Part shown: positions 34,769 through 42,616 of the stretch, piece after piece | Layout: every line of letters starts with the position of its first letter | Numbering within the stretch: position 1 is the first letter of the stretch | Assembly (NCBI GenBank): GCA_016187945.1 | Contig: JACPIT010000007.1 | Coordinates: 62,001 to 126,000, forward strand | Direction of reading: 5' to 3' | Length of the DNA: 64,000 bases | DNA from: Opitutia bacterium | Lineage (GTDB): Bacteria; Verrucomicrobiota; Verrucomicrobiia; Opitutales; Opitutaceae | The notes under the pieces: model-generated | Seen by the model: only the letters and a program-made list of their open reading frames with translations | The model's database searches: none | What the model was told of the DNA's origin: nothing | Position numbers and translations under genes: made by a program

Positions 34769-35592
34769 CGAGCGCGACCTTTCGCGGAGCGATAAAAGCA
34801 CTGACCCCTCCCGTGCTGCTGGCGCTGCGGCGCCGCTGGTTCGGTTGGAAGTGGCTTCGGGGCGACTACGCCGATTGGGATACGGCGTTGCGGGCGTCGT
34901 GCGGCTACGACGACGCGAAGGTTTTCGCCGCGGTCCTCGCGTCGGCGCGCGCGGTTCGCGACGCTCCGGGGCTGGTCGAACGCGATGGCGCGCTGGTGTC
35001 CGGAGGAGGCGAACCGAATTTGCCGCTGATGGCCTGCTTGCTACGGCAGGCGGCGGACAACGGCGGTCGTTTGCGCGTCCTGGACTACGGTGGCGCGCTG
35101 GGCAGTCTCTGGTGGCAGCACGGAAGTTGGCTGCGGGGGGTGCAGGATCTCCGCTGGAACGTCGTCGAGCAGGCTCACGTGGTTGCGGCGGGCCAGCGTG
35201 AGTTCTCGGTGGGACCGCTGCGCTTTTACCTGACGTTGGACGATGTGATTGCGGCCGACGGTCGACCTGACGTGGTGGTTCTTTCCAGCGTGCTGGCGTA
35301 TCTGCGGGAGCCTGACCAACTACTGGCCCAGTTACAGCGACTCCAGGTGCCGCAAATCGTCATCGACCGGACGGGATTTGTTCGCGAGGGCCGTCGCCGG
35401 CTCGTCGTCCAGCACGTGCCACCGCGCATTTACCCCGGAAGTTATCCCGCTTGGATTTTCGACGCCGAGCTGCTGCGGGCGCTCGAGAGCGATTACCGAT
35501 GTGAGGCGACTTGGCCGGCGATCGATCGTTTCGATCCGTCGGTCGATTTTCGCGGAATGAGTTTTGTGCGTCGGGAATTCTGCGCCAAGTGA
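34765..35592 (+). CDS. Methyltransferase, TIGR04325-like family
   Basis: A 275-residue cytosolic protein. A SAM-binding-like core begins with LRVLDYGGALGSLWWQH (about 96-112), followed by WNVVEQAHVVAAGQ and a PDVVVLSSVLAYLREPDQLL stretch typical of class I methyltransferases. The C-terminal strand region ends RGMSFVRREF. The whole pattern, including a W-rich N-terminus (WFGWKWLRGDYADW), resembles the TIGR04325 putative methyltransferases found in O-antigen loci. ATG 34765 overlaps the upstream stop (ATGA), so the longer open frame starting at 34564 is rejected. The next gene starts at a GTGA overlap. The acceptor is unknown. Confidence 0.75.
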   Translation: MTSATFRGAIKALTPPVLLALRRRWFGWKWLRGDYADWDTALRASCGYDDAKVFAAVLASARAVRDAPGLVERDGALVSGGGEPNLPLMACLLRQAADNGGRLRVLDYGGALGSLWWQHGSWLRGVQDLRWNVVEQAHVVAAGQREFSVGPLRFYLTLDDVIAADGRPDVVVLSSVLAYLREPDQLLAQLQRLQVPQIVIDRTGFVREGRRRLVVQHVPPRIYPGSYPAWIFDAELLRALESDYRCEATWPAIDRFDPSVDFRGMSFVRREFCAK

Positions 35593-36695
35593 ACGCGCTC
35601 AATCACTACTGCACGCTTTTCAACGTTGCTTACGCAGCGCAGGGTCTGGCTTTGGCGGAGTCGTTGCAGCACACCGATCCGACCGGCAAGCTTTTCGTTC
35701 TCGCGATGGACGAGGGCGTGGAGGAAATCCTCGTCGCCTTGAGGCGCCCCAATGTCGTTTGCATTTCTCTCGATGCACTCGAGCGGCACTTCCCGGAGCT
35801 GGCTCGGGCGAAAACCGACCGGACGCGCGTCGAGTATTTCTACACGCTGAGTCCCTTTCTGCCACTCTATCTCCTGCGGGAGAACTCCGGCGTCTCACGG
35901 ATTACCTACGTCGATGCGGACATGTATTTCTTCGCCAGTCCGGAGGAGATGTTCATCGAGATGGGAGAGGGGAGCATCTATGTGGTCGAGCATCGCTTTC
36001 CCGAACATCTGCGCCATCAAGAGTCGCACGGCCGGTTCAACGTCGGTGTGCTGTCGTTCCGACGTGACGCGTCCGCGCTAGCCTGCCTCCGGTGGTGGGC
36101 GGATCGCTGCGTCGAGTGGTGCCATGCTTGGTTGGAGGGCGATCGTTACGCCGATCAAAAATATCTGGATCAATGGCCCGCGCGCTTCTCCGGTGTCGTG
36201 ATGTCGCGCCATCCGGGCGTGAATCTCGCGCCGTGGAACTGGATCAACTTTCACTACCATGCCGCCGGCGAGCGCTTGTTGGTCAACGGCTACCCTCTCG
36301 TGGTATTTCATTTCGCCCGATTTCGGCCGCTGCTGGGGCATCTCGTTTTCAGCTCCGGCCAGCGGCAATACGGGGTTATGCCGCATGCGTTGCGCAACTG
36401 GATTTACCGACGCTACTGGCTGGCGCTGGTTCGGGCGCTGACGGAACTCGAGCGTGCGCGCCCCGCGAGCGTGGCCCCGCTGCGGATGCAGGTGGCCCGA
36501 GCCGATATCGTCGAGCACCTTCCCTCGCGTCTGATCTTCGGCAGCGACTGGGTGTGGGTCGGCGGAGAGTTTTTCTCCGGTCGTTTCGGGTTCGGCCAAT
36601 ATTCCGGTCGAGTGCTCGCCGAAATGAAACGCCTCAAGAACCGCTGGCGGCGCTCCGTGCGCACCGACGCGACGGCCCCGCTCTCCTCTCCATGA
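35589..36695 (+). CDS. Glycosyltransferase, GT-A/GT8-like fold
   Basis: A 368-residue protein that looks like a nucleotide-diphospho-sugar transferase. The N-terminus begins HYCTLFNVAYAAQGLALAESL, a pattern of GT8-like enzymes. The metal/sugar-nucleotide motif is DADMYFF (about 109-115, in ITYVDADMYF), and FNVGVLSFRR and YADQKYLDQWP follow in the expected order. The GTG at 35589 overlaps the upstream TGA (GTGA) and gives the right N-terminus. It would transfer a sugar to a polyprenyl-linked acceptor in the cytoplasm. The next gene's ATG again overlaps by four bases. Donor and linkage cannot be deduced. Confidence 0.8.
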   Translation: MNALNHYCTLFNVAYAAQGLALAESLQHTDPTGKLFVLAMDEGVEEILVALRRPNVVCISLDALERHFPELARAKTDRTRVEYFYTLSPFLPLYLLRENSGVSRITYVDADMYFFASPEEMFIEMGEGSIYVVEHRFPEHLRHQESHGRFNVGVLSFRRDASALACLRWWADRCVEWCHAWLEGDRYADQKYLDQWPARFSGVVMSRHPGVNLAPWNWINFHYHAAGERLLVNGYPLVVFHFARFRPLLGHLVFSSGQRQYGVMPHALRNWIYRRYWLALVRALTELERARPASVAPLRMQVARADIVEHLPSRLIFGSDWVWVGGEFFSGRFGFGQYSGRVLAEMKRLKNRWRRSVRTDATAPLSSP

Positions 36696-37711
36696 ATACG
36701 AAACCTGTCACGTTGGCCCAATTCGGCTGCGGATACTGGGGACCCAATCTCCTCCGCAATTTCAGCACCGTGCCCGGATGCGCGGTCAAATACCTCGCCG
36801 ATCCGAGTGCGGAGCGCCGGGCGTTTGTGCAGAAGAGCTTTCCGGCCACACAAGCCGTCGCCGACTGGCAGACTGTGCTGGCTGACCCGAGCGTCGACGG
36901 AGTCGTCGTCGCCACGCCCGCGGGGACGCACTTCGCCCTGGCCGAGGCGGCACTCAGGGCGGGGAAGCACGTCTTCGTGGAAAAGCCGCTTGCCACGACG
37001 GTGCAGGAAGTCGACGCGCTGGTGACCGAGGCGCGGACGTGGCAACGCACGCTGATGGTGGGGCACACGTTTCTCTACAACAGCGCCGTGCGCTACGTGA
37101 AGAATCTGATCGATCGCGGCGAACTCGGTGAGATCCGCTATATCTACAGCCAACGCTTGAACCTCGGGCGCATCCGCTCGGACATCGATGCCCTCTGGAA
37201 TTTCGCTCCGCACGACATCAGCATCATCCAATACTGGCTGGGCGATCCGACGCCGTCCCAGGTGCTCCGCAGCGGCATGGCCTACATGCAGGACGGGATC
37301 GACGACGTCGTGTTCCTGAATCTCGTCTATCCGAGCAAGGTCATGGCGAACATCCATGTGAGCTGGCTCGATCCGCAGAAGGTGCGCAAGATGATCGTCG
37401 TCGGCTCGCGGAAGATGGTCGTCTACGACGATGTGGCGGACGACAAGATCGCGATCTACGACAAGGGCATCGATCGCCGCGCCGTGCTCGGCGAGAACAT
37501 GGACTACGACAAGCCGCAGCCGGAGTTTGCGTATCGCTCGGGCGACATCCTGCTGCCGCAGGTGAGCTTCAAGGAGCCGTTGCGCGTCGAAGCCGAACAC
37601 TTCGTTGATTGCCTGCGCACCGGTCGGGAGCCGATCACCGGCGGCGCGCATGCGCGGACCGTGGTGGATATCCTCGAGCGCGCTGGTCGCGGAACAGCGA
37701 ACCACATTTAA
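36692..37711 (+). CDS. Gfo/Idh/MocA-family oxidoreductase (sugar-nucleotide 3-dehydrogenase-like)
   Basis: A 339-residue NAD-dependent oxidoreductase. The Rossmann motif is FGCGYWGPNLLRNF (about 10-23). FVEKPLA near 95 supplies the conserved catalytic-region lysine, and a C-terminal substrate domain contains NFAPHDISIIQYWLG. Close relatives in O-antigen loci (WlbA/WbpB type) oxidise UDP-sugars at C3 before a DegT-type aminotransferase adds an amino group. The DegT gene at 42617 could be its partner, giving a 3-amino sugar. The start is fixed by the ATGA overlap with the previous gene. A 54-codon gene follows after 5 bases. Confidence 0.85.
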   Translation: MNTKPVTLAQFGCGYWGPNLLRNFSTVPGCAVKYLADPSAERRAFVQKSFPATQAVADWQTVLADPSVDGVVVATPAGTHFALAEAALRAGKHVFVEKPLATTVQEVDALVTEARTWQRTLMVGHTFLYNSAVRYVKNLIDRGELGEIRYIYSQRLNLGRIRSDIDALWNFAPHDISIIQYWLGDPTPSQVLRSGMAYMQDGIDDVVFLNLVYPSKVMANIHVSWLDPQKVRKMIVVGSRKMVVYDDVADDKIAIYDKGIDRRAVLGENMDYDKPQPEFAYRSGDILLPQVSFKEPLRVEAEHFVDCLRTGREPITGGAHARTVVDILERAGRGTANHI

Positions 37712-37716
37712 CCGAC

Positions 37717-37881
37717 GTGAAGCCGACCATAAGTCCATCGCAGGAGGCGGCGGGGCCGCAGATTCGATCGCGCGTGTCGATTTCGCGCATGGTGGGTTTG
37801 GTGACGGCGGCGGGTCTGACCGGCTACATCGCGTTCCGTTTCATGATAGCATACGTGGGTGTTCTGGGCTTCCACCAATAA
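37717..37881 (+). CDS. Small single-pass membrane protein (54 residues), unknown
   Basis: A short frame starting GTG 37717, five bases after the previous stop and eight bases before the next gene. It encodes a Ser/Gln/Pro-rich N-terminus and one strong hydrophobic helix (MVGLVTAAGLTGYIAFRF, about 25-42, continuing into MIAYVGVLGF). The positional fit between neighbours and the clean transmembrane segment support a real gene. A GGAGG sequence at 37742-37746 lies inside the frame rather than before it. No family is recognised. It might be a small subunit or regulator of the adjacent membrane glycosyltransferase, or a leader peptide. Confidence 0.5.
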   Translation: MKPTISPSQEAAGPQIRSRVSISRMVGLVTAAGLTGYIAFRFMIAYVGVLGFHQ

Positions 37882-37889
37882 ACCTGTTG

Positions 37890-39842
37890 ATGCCATTCAC
37901 CGAAACTCTCCCTACAGCGACATTCGTCGTCGTTGGCTGGATACTTCAGGCGGCTCTCACGGGAGCGCCGCTCGCTCGTTGGTTGGAGTGGGACAGACAC
38001 GCGGAGCGGGTCTCGGCACATTGGCTTTTCACCGCTTTGCTCCTGGGATTCGCGATCGATACCAAGATTCTCTTTCTACTGGCCTGCGTGGGAAAATTCG
38101 AGGTGACATGGATCGTGAGTGCATTGGCGGCGGCAGCGACTCTGGCGCAGCTAGGGATGGCCAGCTTGAAGGGCCGGAATCTCGTTGCGATGGTAGCGGC
38201 GCCAGATCGCGCGCCGCGAAGCATCACTCGACAGGAACTGCTTCCATGGGGGGTGCTGGTCGCAGTGTCCCTTCTCGCCCTTTCGGCTGCGGTGCTGGCG
38301 CCGCGGCAAGCGGACGCCTTACGCTACCATTTAATGCTGCCGAATTGCCTCTCTGTTTTCGGCCGGCTGCAGTTTTTCCCCGACGTGCATCTCGCGCTAA
38401 TGGCCGATGGCGAATTGCTCTACGGGGGCGGGTTGCTGCTGGGTGGATTGAACGTGCCGAACCTGCTCAATTTTGCGATGCTGGTGCTCCTGGGGTATGC
38501 AACCCTTAAGCTTTCCGCAGCGATGCGCCGCGATTCGTCCGAGCGTGACGGAGTTCGGGACTGGTGGGTAGTTGCGCTTACGGTCTCATGTCCGGTGATT
38601 TTTTGGAATGCGACGGCGACAAAGCCTGACATCATAGCTCTGGTCTTTTGCACTTGGGGGCTGCTGCAACTCGCCTCGCATCTGGAGGAACTCGATTGGC
38701 GGCGCGCCATTTTGGCGGGGGTGCTGTGGGGAGAAGCAGCGGCGATCAAGCACACCTACCTATTGTTCGCGCTGTGTGTTCTCCTGGTGACGAGCGTGGT
38801 CCTGCTTCGTCGGCGCGCATGGAAATCGTTGAACGCAGTCGTCCTGGCTGGACTGGTGATCATGGTCATCCCGTTTGGCTGGTATTGGCTGCGTTTCCGG
38901 GCGACGGGGAATCCGTTTTGGCCCGTATTGGACGGGCTGAGCTGGGACGGCGGAGACCTAGGTCAATTGCGCCAGGTGGCCGCTGCCATGCCGTTTGCAA
39001 ATAGCGTGAAGGGAGGCCCGCTGGATTTTGCGCGTTGGTTGCACGATTCGTTGCTGGCTTATCCGCTGATGGGACTCGGTCTGTGGTTGGTGCCTTGGAG
39101 TCTCGCGTGGCTGTGCCTCCGTGGGCAAGAATGGCGTCATCGCTTTTTGGCGGCGATCGCGGGCCTGTTTCTAGCGCTTTTGTATGTCAGCTCACGCAAC
39201 ATTCGCTTTTTTGCGCCTGCGGTGCCTTTGCTCGCGGTGCTCGCAGTCGAAGCGCGGCACTCCGTTCTGGAACTTCCGCGGCGTTGGCGGTTAACCGCCA
39301 ACGCCGTATTTTACATGGCGGCACTGCTGCTGCTGGGACAACTGCTCGGCTATTCTCAACTCTATTTGCGGCGGCTCACCGGGCGAATCACGGCGGAGGC
39401 TTATCTCAGGACGACGCCTAATTTCCAATTTCTTCAGTCGGTGCGAAAGGCACTTCCGGCGGACGCCTTGGTCGGTGTTGCTCTGACTGACAGCAATAAT
39501 TTTTATCTCCAAACCCGGCAGATTCCGATCGACCCGTGGTTTTCGGCATTTGTGGATTACAGGCATATGCGCTCCCCTGACCAACTCGTCGCCGCTTGGG
39601 ATCGGTTGGGCCTGACCCATGTGGTATTGCAGCAGCCATGGGCGCCCGAGATGGACTATCTTCCGGTCGCTTTCGATGACCTCACCGCTCGCGCCGTCGC
39701 AGGCTATTATGAGGTTGTGCTGCAAGATACCACCGAGACGCTCACCAATCGGATCACGGGCACCAAACGCATTGTCCGTGCGACCCTTTATCGACGGCTG
39801 CCGACTTCTATCGCTGGCGAAAGAGGCAGCGCTCCCAATTGA
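37890..39842 (+). CDS. Large polytopic membrane protein, GT-C-type glycosyltransferase candidate
   Basis: A 650-residue membrane protein with about 12 hydrophobic helices and a C-terminal soluble domain of about 150 residues. In the first large periplasmic loop, RQADALRYHLMLPNCL holds an acidic/His set like the catalytic loop of GT39-type GT-C enzymes, and KPDIIALVF lies further on. The frame is open upstream to 37605, but ATG 37890 follows the small membrane gene by 8 bases and begins directly with a membrane segment. The soluble tail (VGVALTDSNNFYLQT, THVVLQQPWAPEM) resembles the C-terminal domain of these transferases. It probably decorates or assembles the repeat unit at the periplasmic face. 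Confidence 0.65.
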   Translation: MPFTETLPTATFVVVGWILQAALTGAPLARWLEWDRHAERVSAHWLFTALLLGFAIDTKILFLLACVGKFEVTWIVSALAAAATLAQLGMASLKGRNLVAMVAAPDRAPRSITRQELLPWGVLVAVSLLALSAAVLAPRQADALRYHLMLPNCLSVFGRLQFFPDVHLALMADGELLYGGGLLLGGLNVPNLLNFAMLVLLGYATLKLSAAMRRDSSERDGVRDWWVVALTVSCPVIFWNATATKPDIIALVFCTWGLLQLASHLEELDWRRAILAGVLWGEAAAIKHTYLLFALCVLLVTSVVLLRRRAWKSLNAVVLAGLVIMVIPFGWYWLRFRATGNPFWPVLDGLSWDGGDLGQLRQVAAAMPFANSVKGGPLDFARWLHDSLLAYPLMGLGLWLVPWSLAWLCLRGQEWRHRFLAAIAGLFLALLYVSSRNIRFFAPAVPLLAVLAVEARHSVLELPRRWRLTANAVFYMAALLLLGQLLGYSQLYLRRLTGRITAEAYLRTTPNFQFLQSVRKALPADALVGVALTDSNNFYLQTRQIPIDPWFSAFVDYRHMRSPDQLVAAWDRLGLTHVVLQQPWAPEMDYLPVAFDDLTARAVAGYYEVVLQDTTETLTNRITGTKRIVRATLYRRLPTSIAGERGSAPN

Positions 39843-39890
39843 TCGAACCCAACACTACAACAGTAGTAACAGAAACAGGCGCGCATTCGC

Positions 39891-40952
39891 ATGACATCAA
39901 TCCTCGATTCCAAAGCAGAGAACAACGCACCATTCGGCTTCTCGATTCGCCCAATGAAGGCGGTTGTGCACCCCGATCACGATACGCAGCTTGCGCTGTC
40001 GTATCGATGGCTGAGCTTTCTCAGCACTGTTTACGGATTCGAGTTCCGAGTGTTGGAAGCGGAGGGAGCCGCACTGCGATTGCCATTCGCGCCGATCCAT
40101 GACATCTACGGGCCCCGTCTGGTCGCGGTGCCGTTCACGGATTATATTGATCCGCAGGCCGACGACGCGTTGATTGCTGAAGCGGCGGCGTTCTTGCGCA
40201 ACAGCTACCCTCAGCATGCGATCACGCTGCGCCTCAGCGGCAATTATCCCGGTCTGCTCGCGACGGGTTTTGAAGCAATTCGTTCCGCATACTGCCACCG
40301 ACTCCATTTCGAGGGAACGGCGGAACAGCTCTGGGAGCGCACTGAGCACTCGTTCCGGAAAAACGTCGGCAAGGCCATGCGCGGTCAGGTCACCGTCGCT
40401 CCGATGAATGACCAGCAGGGGTTGGATGCGTTTTACTGCATGCTGACTCGCCTGCGGCGGCACAAGTTTCACGCCCTGCCGCACTCGCGCCGACACTATG
40501 AAAATCTGCTGGAGACCTTTACCAGATCGAGTGCCGGCAACCTCTGGGTCGCGCGTTTGGGAGACAAGCCGATTGCTGCTGCGTTTATCCTGCATGCCGA
40601 TGGATGGCTCATAGATAAAATGGGCGTGTCTGATGCCGCACATCTCGACCTGTGCCCCAACAATTTGCTATTATGGGAGGTCATCAAATTTGGCTTAGCA
40701 AGGGGCATGAGGGGCCTCGATATGGGTCTGACACCAGGCGACAACGCGGGACTGAAACGTTTCAAGGAAACATTGGGGTGTGTTGCGACGCCAATAACCT
40801 TCTACCGCGGACTGCCGTCGACATTTGATCAAACGCGAGAAAGGGCGCTCCGTGACATGCTGACTAATATTACGGCCACGTTTGTCCGAGACGACGTTCC
40901 GGATGCCGCAACTCAAGCGGCTGCCGAAGTTCTCTACCGCTACTTCTGCTGA
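39891..40952 (+). CDS. FemAB-like / GNAT-fold acyltransferase
   Basis: A 353-residue cytosolic protein with two GNAT-like halves. The C-terminal half carries features of FemAB/BioF2-type acyl- and aminoacyl-transferases: HSFRKNVGKAMR (about 153-164), FYCMLTRLRRHKFHALPH, LWVARLGDKPIAAAFILH and GLDMGLTPGDNAGLKRFKETLG. In surface-polysaccharide loci such proteins acylate amino sugars or add amino acids. If it acetylates a 4-amino sugar it could stand in for the PglD-type acetyltransferase missing from the locus. The gene begins 49 bases after the previous stop, one of the larger gaps here. G+C content starts to drop in this region. The acyl donor is unknown. Confidence 0.75.
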   Translation: MTSILDSKAENNAPFGFSIRPMKAVVHPDHDTQLALSYRWLSFLSTVYGFEFRVLEAEGAALRLPFAPIHDIYGPRLVAVPFTDYIDPQADDALIAEAAAFLRNSYPQHAITLRLSGNYPGLLATGFEAIRSAYCHRLHFEGTAEQLWERTEHSFRKNVGKAMRGQVTVAPMNDQQGLDAFYCMLTRLRRHKFHALPHSRRHYENLLETFTRSSAGNLWVARLGDKPIAAAFILHADGWLIDKMGVSDAAHLDLCPNNLLLWEVIKFGLARGMRGLDMGLTPGDNAGLKRFKETLGCVATPITFYRGLPSTFDQTRERALRDMLTNITATFVRDDVPDAATQAAAEVLYRYFC

Positions 40953-40954
40953 AT

Positions 40955-41902
40955 ATGCCACGGCTTCTTACCAGCAGGTTTGTCCTCAATCCTTGTGAGT
41001 TCCAGCTTCCGGCATATCGCATCAGCCCGTTCACAACATCTGATTTAGAGCGGAATGCTAGCCTGCCGCCGGCCAACCAGATCGATTCGTATTTTGCCGG
41101 TCGCTATCCGACAAAGCGATTCATTTACACGGAGAATGGGCGGGACGCGATTCGGATCGCGCTGCGCACGCTGAAGCTCTCACGAGAAGATTGCGTCACA
41201 ATCTTCACCACAACGGGCAATCATTATGTAAGCGGCTGCGTGACGAAAGAGATCGAAAAGGTGTGTCGCTGGTCTCGTCGAATGGAGCGGGATACGAAGG
41301 CCATTTTCGTGAATCACGAATTTGGTTTTGCTTTCGATGGCCTTGCCGAATTGCGCAGTTACGGGTTACCCATCATTGAAGATATATGTCATTCATTCGT
41401 TTCTCGTAATGCGGCCGATACGGTCGGGAGGATTGGCGACTTCGTCGTTGCAAGCTTCCCAAAATTTTTCCCTATCCAGTGCGGGGGGGGGTTGTGGCAC
41501 GCACCTGATTTCGAGATTACGGAGGAGGTTTCGTCAGATTTCAGGAACTATTGCCGGACGGTGCTTTCGCACTATTGTTCTGATATTGCGGAGATCGCCG
41601 AGCGTCGTCGTGAGAATCATCGGCGGATGGCCGTTCTATTTGGAGATTTGGCACTCCCCGCCAGGTTCTGCCTTTCCGAAGGAGATGTGCCAGGAGTCTT
41701 CATGTTCCGCGTCCCGGAGGAAACTGACCTGCTTGCCATGAAGGGCTTTATGGCACACCACGGGGTCCAAGGTGGAGGGTTTCACACCGAAATGACATAT
41801 TTCGTTCCGGTGCATCAGCGTATGACCGCACTCGGGATGAGCTACATAGCGGACCTTGCAAATTGCTACCTGCATTCAACCGAGTCACACCATCACAGAT
41901 GA
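40955..41902 (+). CDS. DegT/DnrJ-type PLP aminotransferase homologue, short and divergent
   Basis: A 315-residue protein with the layout of a sugar aminotransferase but shorter than the usual 360-390 residues. A TENGRDAIRIALRTLKL block (about 59-75) matches the phosphate-binding GTxALxxAL region. D143 sits in IIEDICHSF and K170 in SFPKFFPIQCGGG at the positions of the PLP-contacting Asp and Lys. The region between about 85 and 125 is shortened, so substrate binding may differ. The conserved triple glycine (177-179) is written as a G9 tract at 41483-41491, a potential slippage site. Base composition is much lower in G+C than elsewhere (26 of 60 at 41341-41400). It overlaps the next gene by four bases. 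Activity is uncertain. Confidence 0.65.
   Translation: MPRLLTSRFVLNPCEFQLPAYRISPFTTSDLERNASLPPANQIDSYFAGRYPTKRFIYTENGRDAIRIALRTLKLSREDCVTIFTTTGNHYVSGCVTKEIEKVCRWSRRMERDTKAIFVNHEFGFAFDGLAELRSYGLPIIEDICHSFVSRNAADTVGRIGDFVVASFPKFFPIQCGGGLWHAPDFEITEEVSSDFRNYCRTVLSHYCSDIAEIAERRRENHRRMAVLFGDLALPARFCLSEGDVPGVFMFRVPEETDLLAMKGFMAHHGVQGGGFHTEMTYFVPVHQRMTALGMSYIADLANCYLHSTESHHHR
41483..41491 (+). repeat. G9 homopolymer inside the DegT-like gene
   Basis: Nine consecutive G residues encode three in-frame glycines of a conserved PLP-enzyme loop. Three GGG codons in a row are avoidable by synonymous choice. Slipped-strand mispairing here would shift the frame and switch the gene off, a familiar phase-variation layout for surface-sugar genes. 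This is the longest G run I noticed in the window. Confidence 0.6.
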
Positions 41903-42597
41903 ATCACAAATCAGCATTTTGGAGGAAGGTTTGGCACGATCACGCGCGTCAGAACCGGCGCGCGGACCCAATGACTCGCGTGATGCGCACGCGGGACGGG
42001 CAACCAATCTCGGCCATCCAATGGAAACGGGAGGCGAATCACATTTTGCGAGTGGCAGGTGTCCGCTCCACCGATCGAGTGCTCGAACTATGCTGCGGTA
42101 ACGGCGCGCTTACGGAGGAACTGGCATTGCGATGCCAATCCGTCGTGGCCGTAGATTACGTGTCAGCGCTCGTTGCTGAACTCAGAGAAAAGTCGTTGCC
42201 GAACGTCTCGTGCCGCTGTGCAGACGCTAGACAACTCACGTTCTCTTCTGAAGCGTTCGACGTGGTTTTGGTTTGTGCTGGCATCCAGTATTTCACGGAC
42301 ACGGAGGCGGCGAAGTTCGTGCTCGATGCTTTCCGATGGCTCAAGCCAGGCGGGCGCATATGCCTCGTGGACGTTCCAGATAATCGAAAGCTTTGGCGCT
42401 ATGTTCGGTCAAATGAGAAACGGCGACTTTACTTCGGCCGAATCTTGGCTGGGCGGCAATTGGTTGGCACCTGGTATGACGAGAGGTGGTTTCTGAATTT
42501 GGCGGACTACGTCGGCTATCGGTCGGCGAAGATTATTCGCCAACCCAGTTACATGATGAATCACTTTTATCGCTTTGACTTGCTGCTAAAGAAATAG
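41899..42597 (+). CDS. Class I SAM-dependent methyltransferase
   Basis: A 232-residue methyltransferase. Motif I is VLELCCGNGALTEEL (about 61-75), motif II is VVAVDYVSALVAELR, and FDVVLVCAGIQYFTD (about 119-133) plus LKPGGRICLVDVPD follow in the usual order of Methyltransf_11-like proteins. There is no signal peptide or membrane segment. ATG 41899 overlaps the upstream TGA (ATGA), so the earlier in-frame ATG at 41863 is rejected. It lies in the low-G+C stretch with the FemAB-like and DegT-like genes, and these three may have been acquired together. It likely methylates the sugar product of this trio, but the acceptor is not known. Confidence 0.85.
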   Translation: MNHKSAFWRKVWHDHARQNRRADPMTRVMRTRDGQPISAIQWKREANHILRVAGVRSTDRVLELCCGNGALTEELALRCQSVVAVDYVSALVAELREKSLPNVSCRCADARQLTFSSEAFDVVLVCAGIQYFTDTEAAKFVLDAFRWLKPGGRICLVDVPDNRKLWRYVRSNEKRRLYFGRILAGRQLVGTWYDERWFLNLADYVGYRSAKIIRQPSYMMNHFYRFDLLLKK

Positions 42598-42616
42598 CGC
42601 TTCGCTCAAACTTCCC

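Noticed and set aside
33269-39842. The two large membrane proteins as exosortases, given the EpsI-like gene downstream.
   Set aside because: Neither shows the conserved Cys, Arg and His of exosortases in the expected helices; both carry acidic first-loop motifs of GT-C glycosyltransferases.
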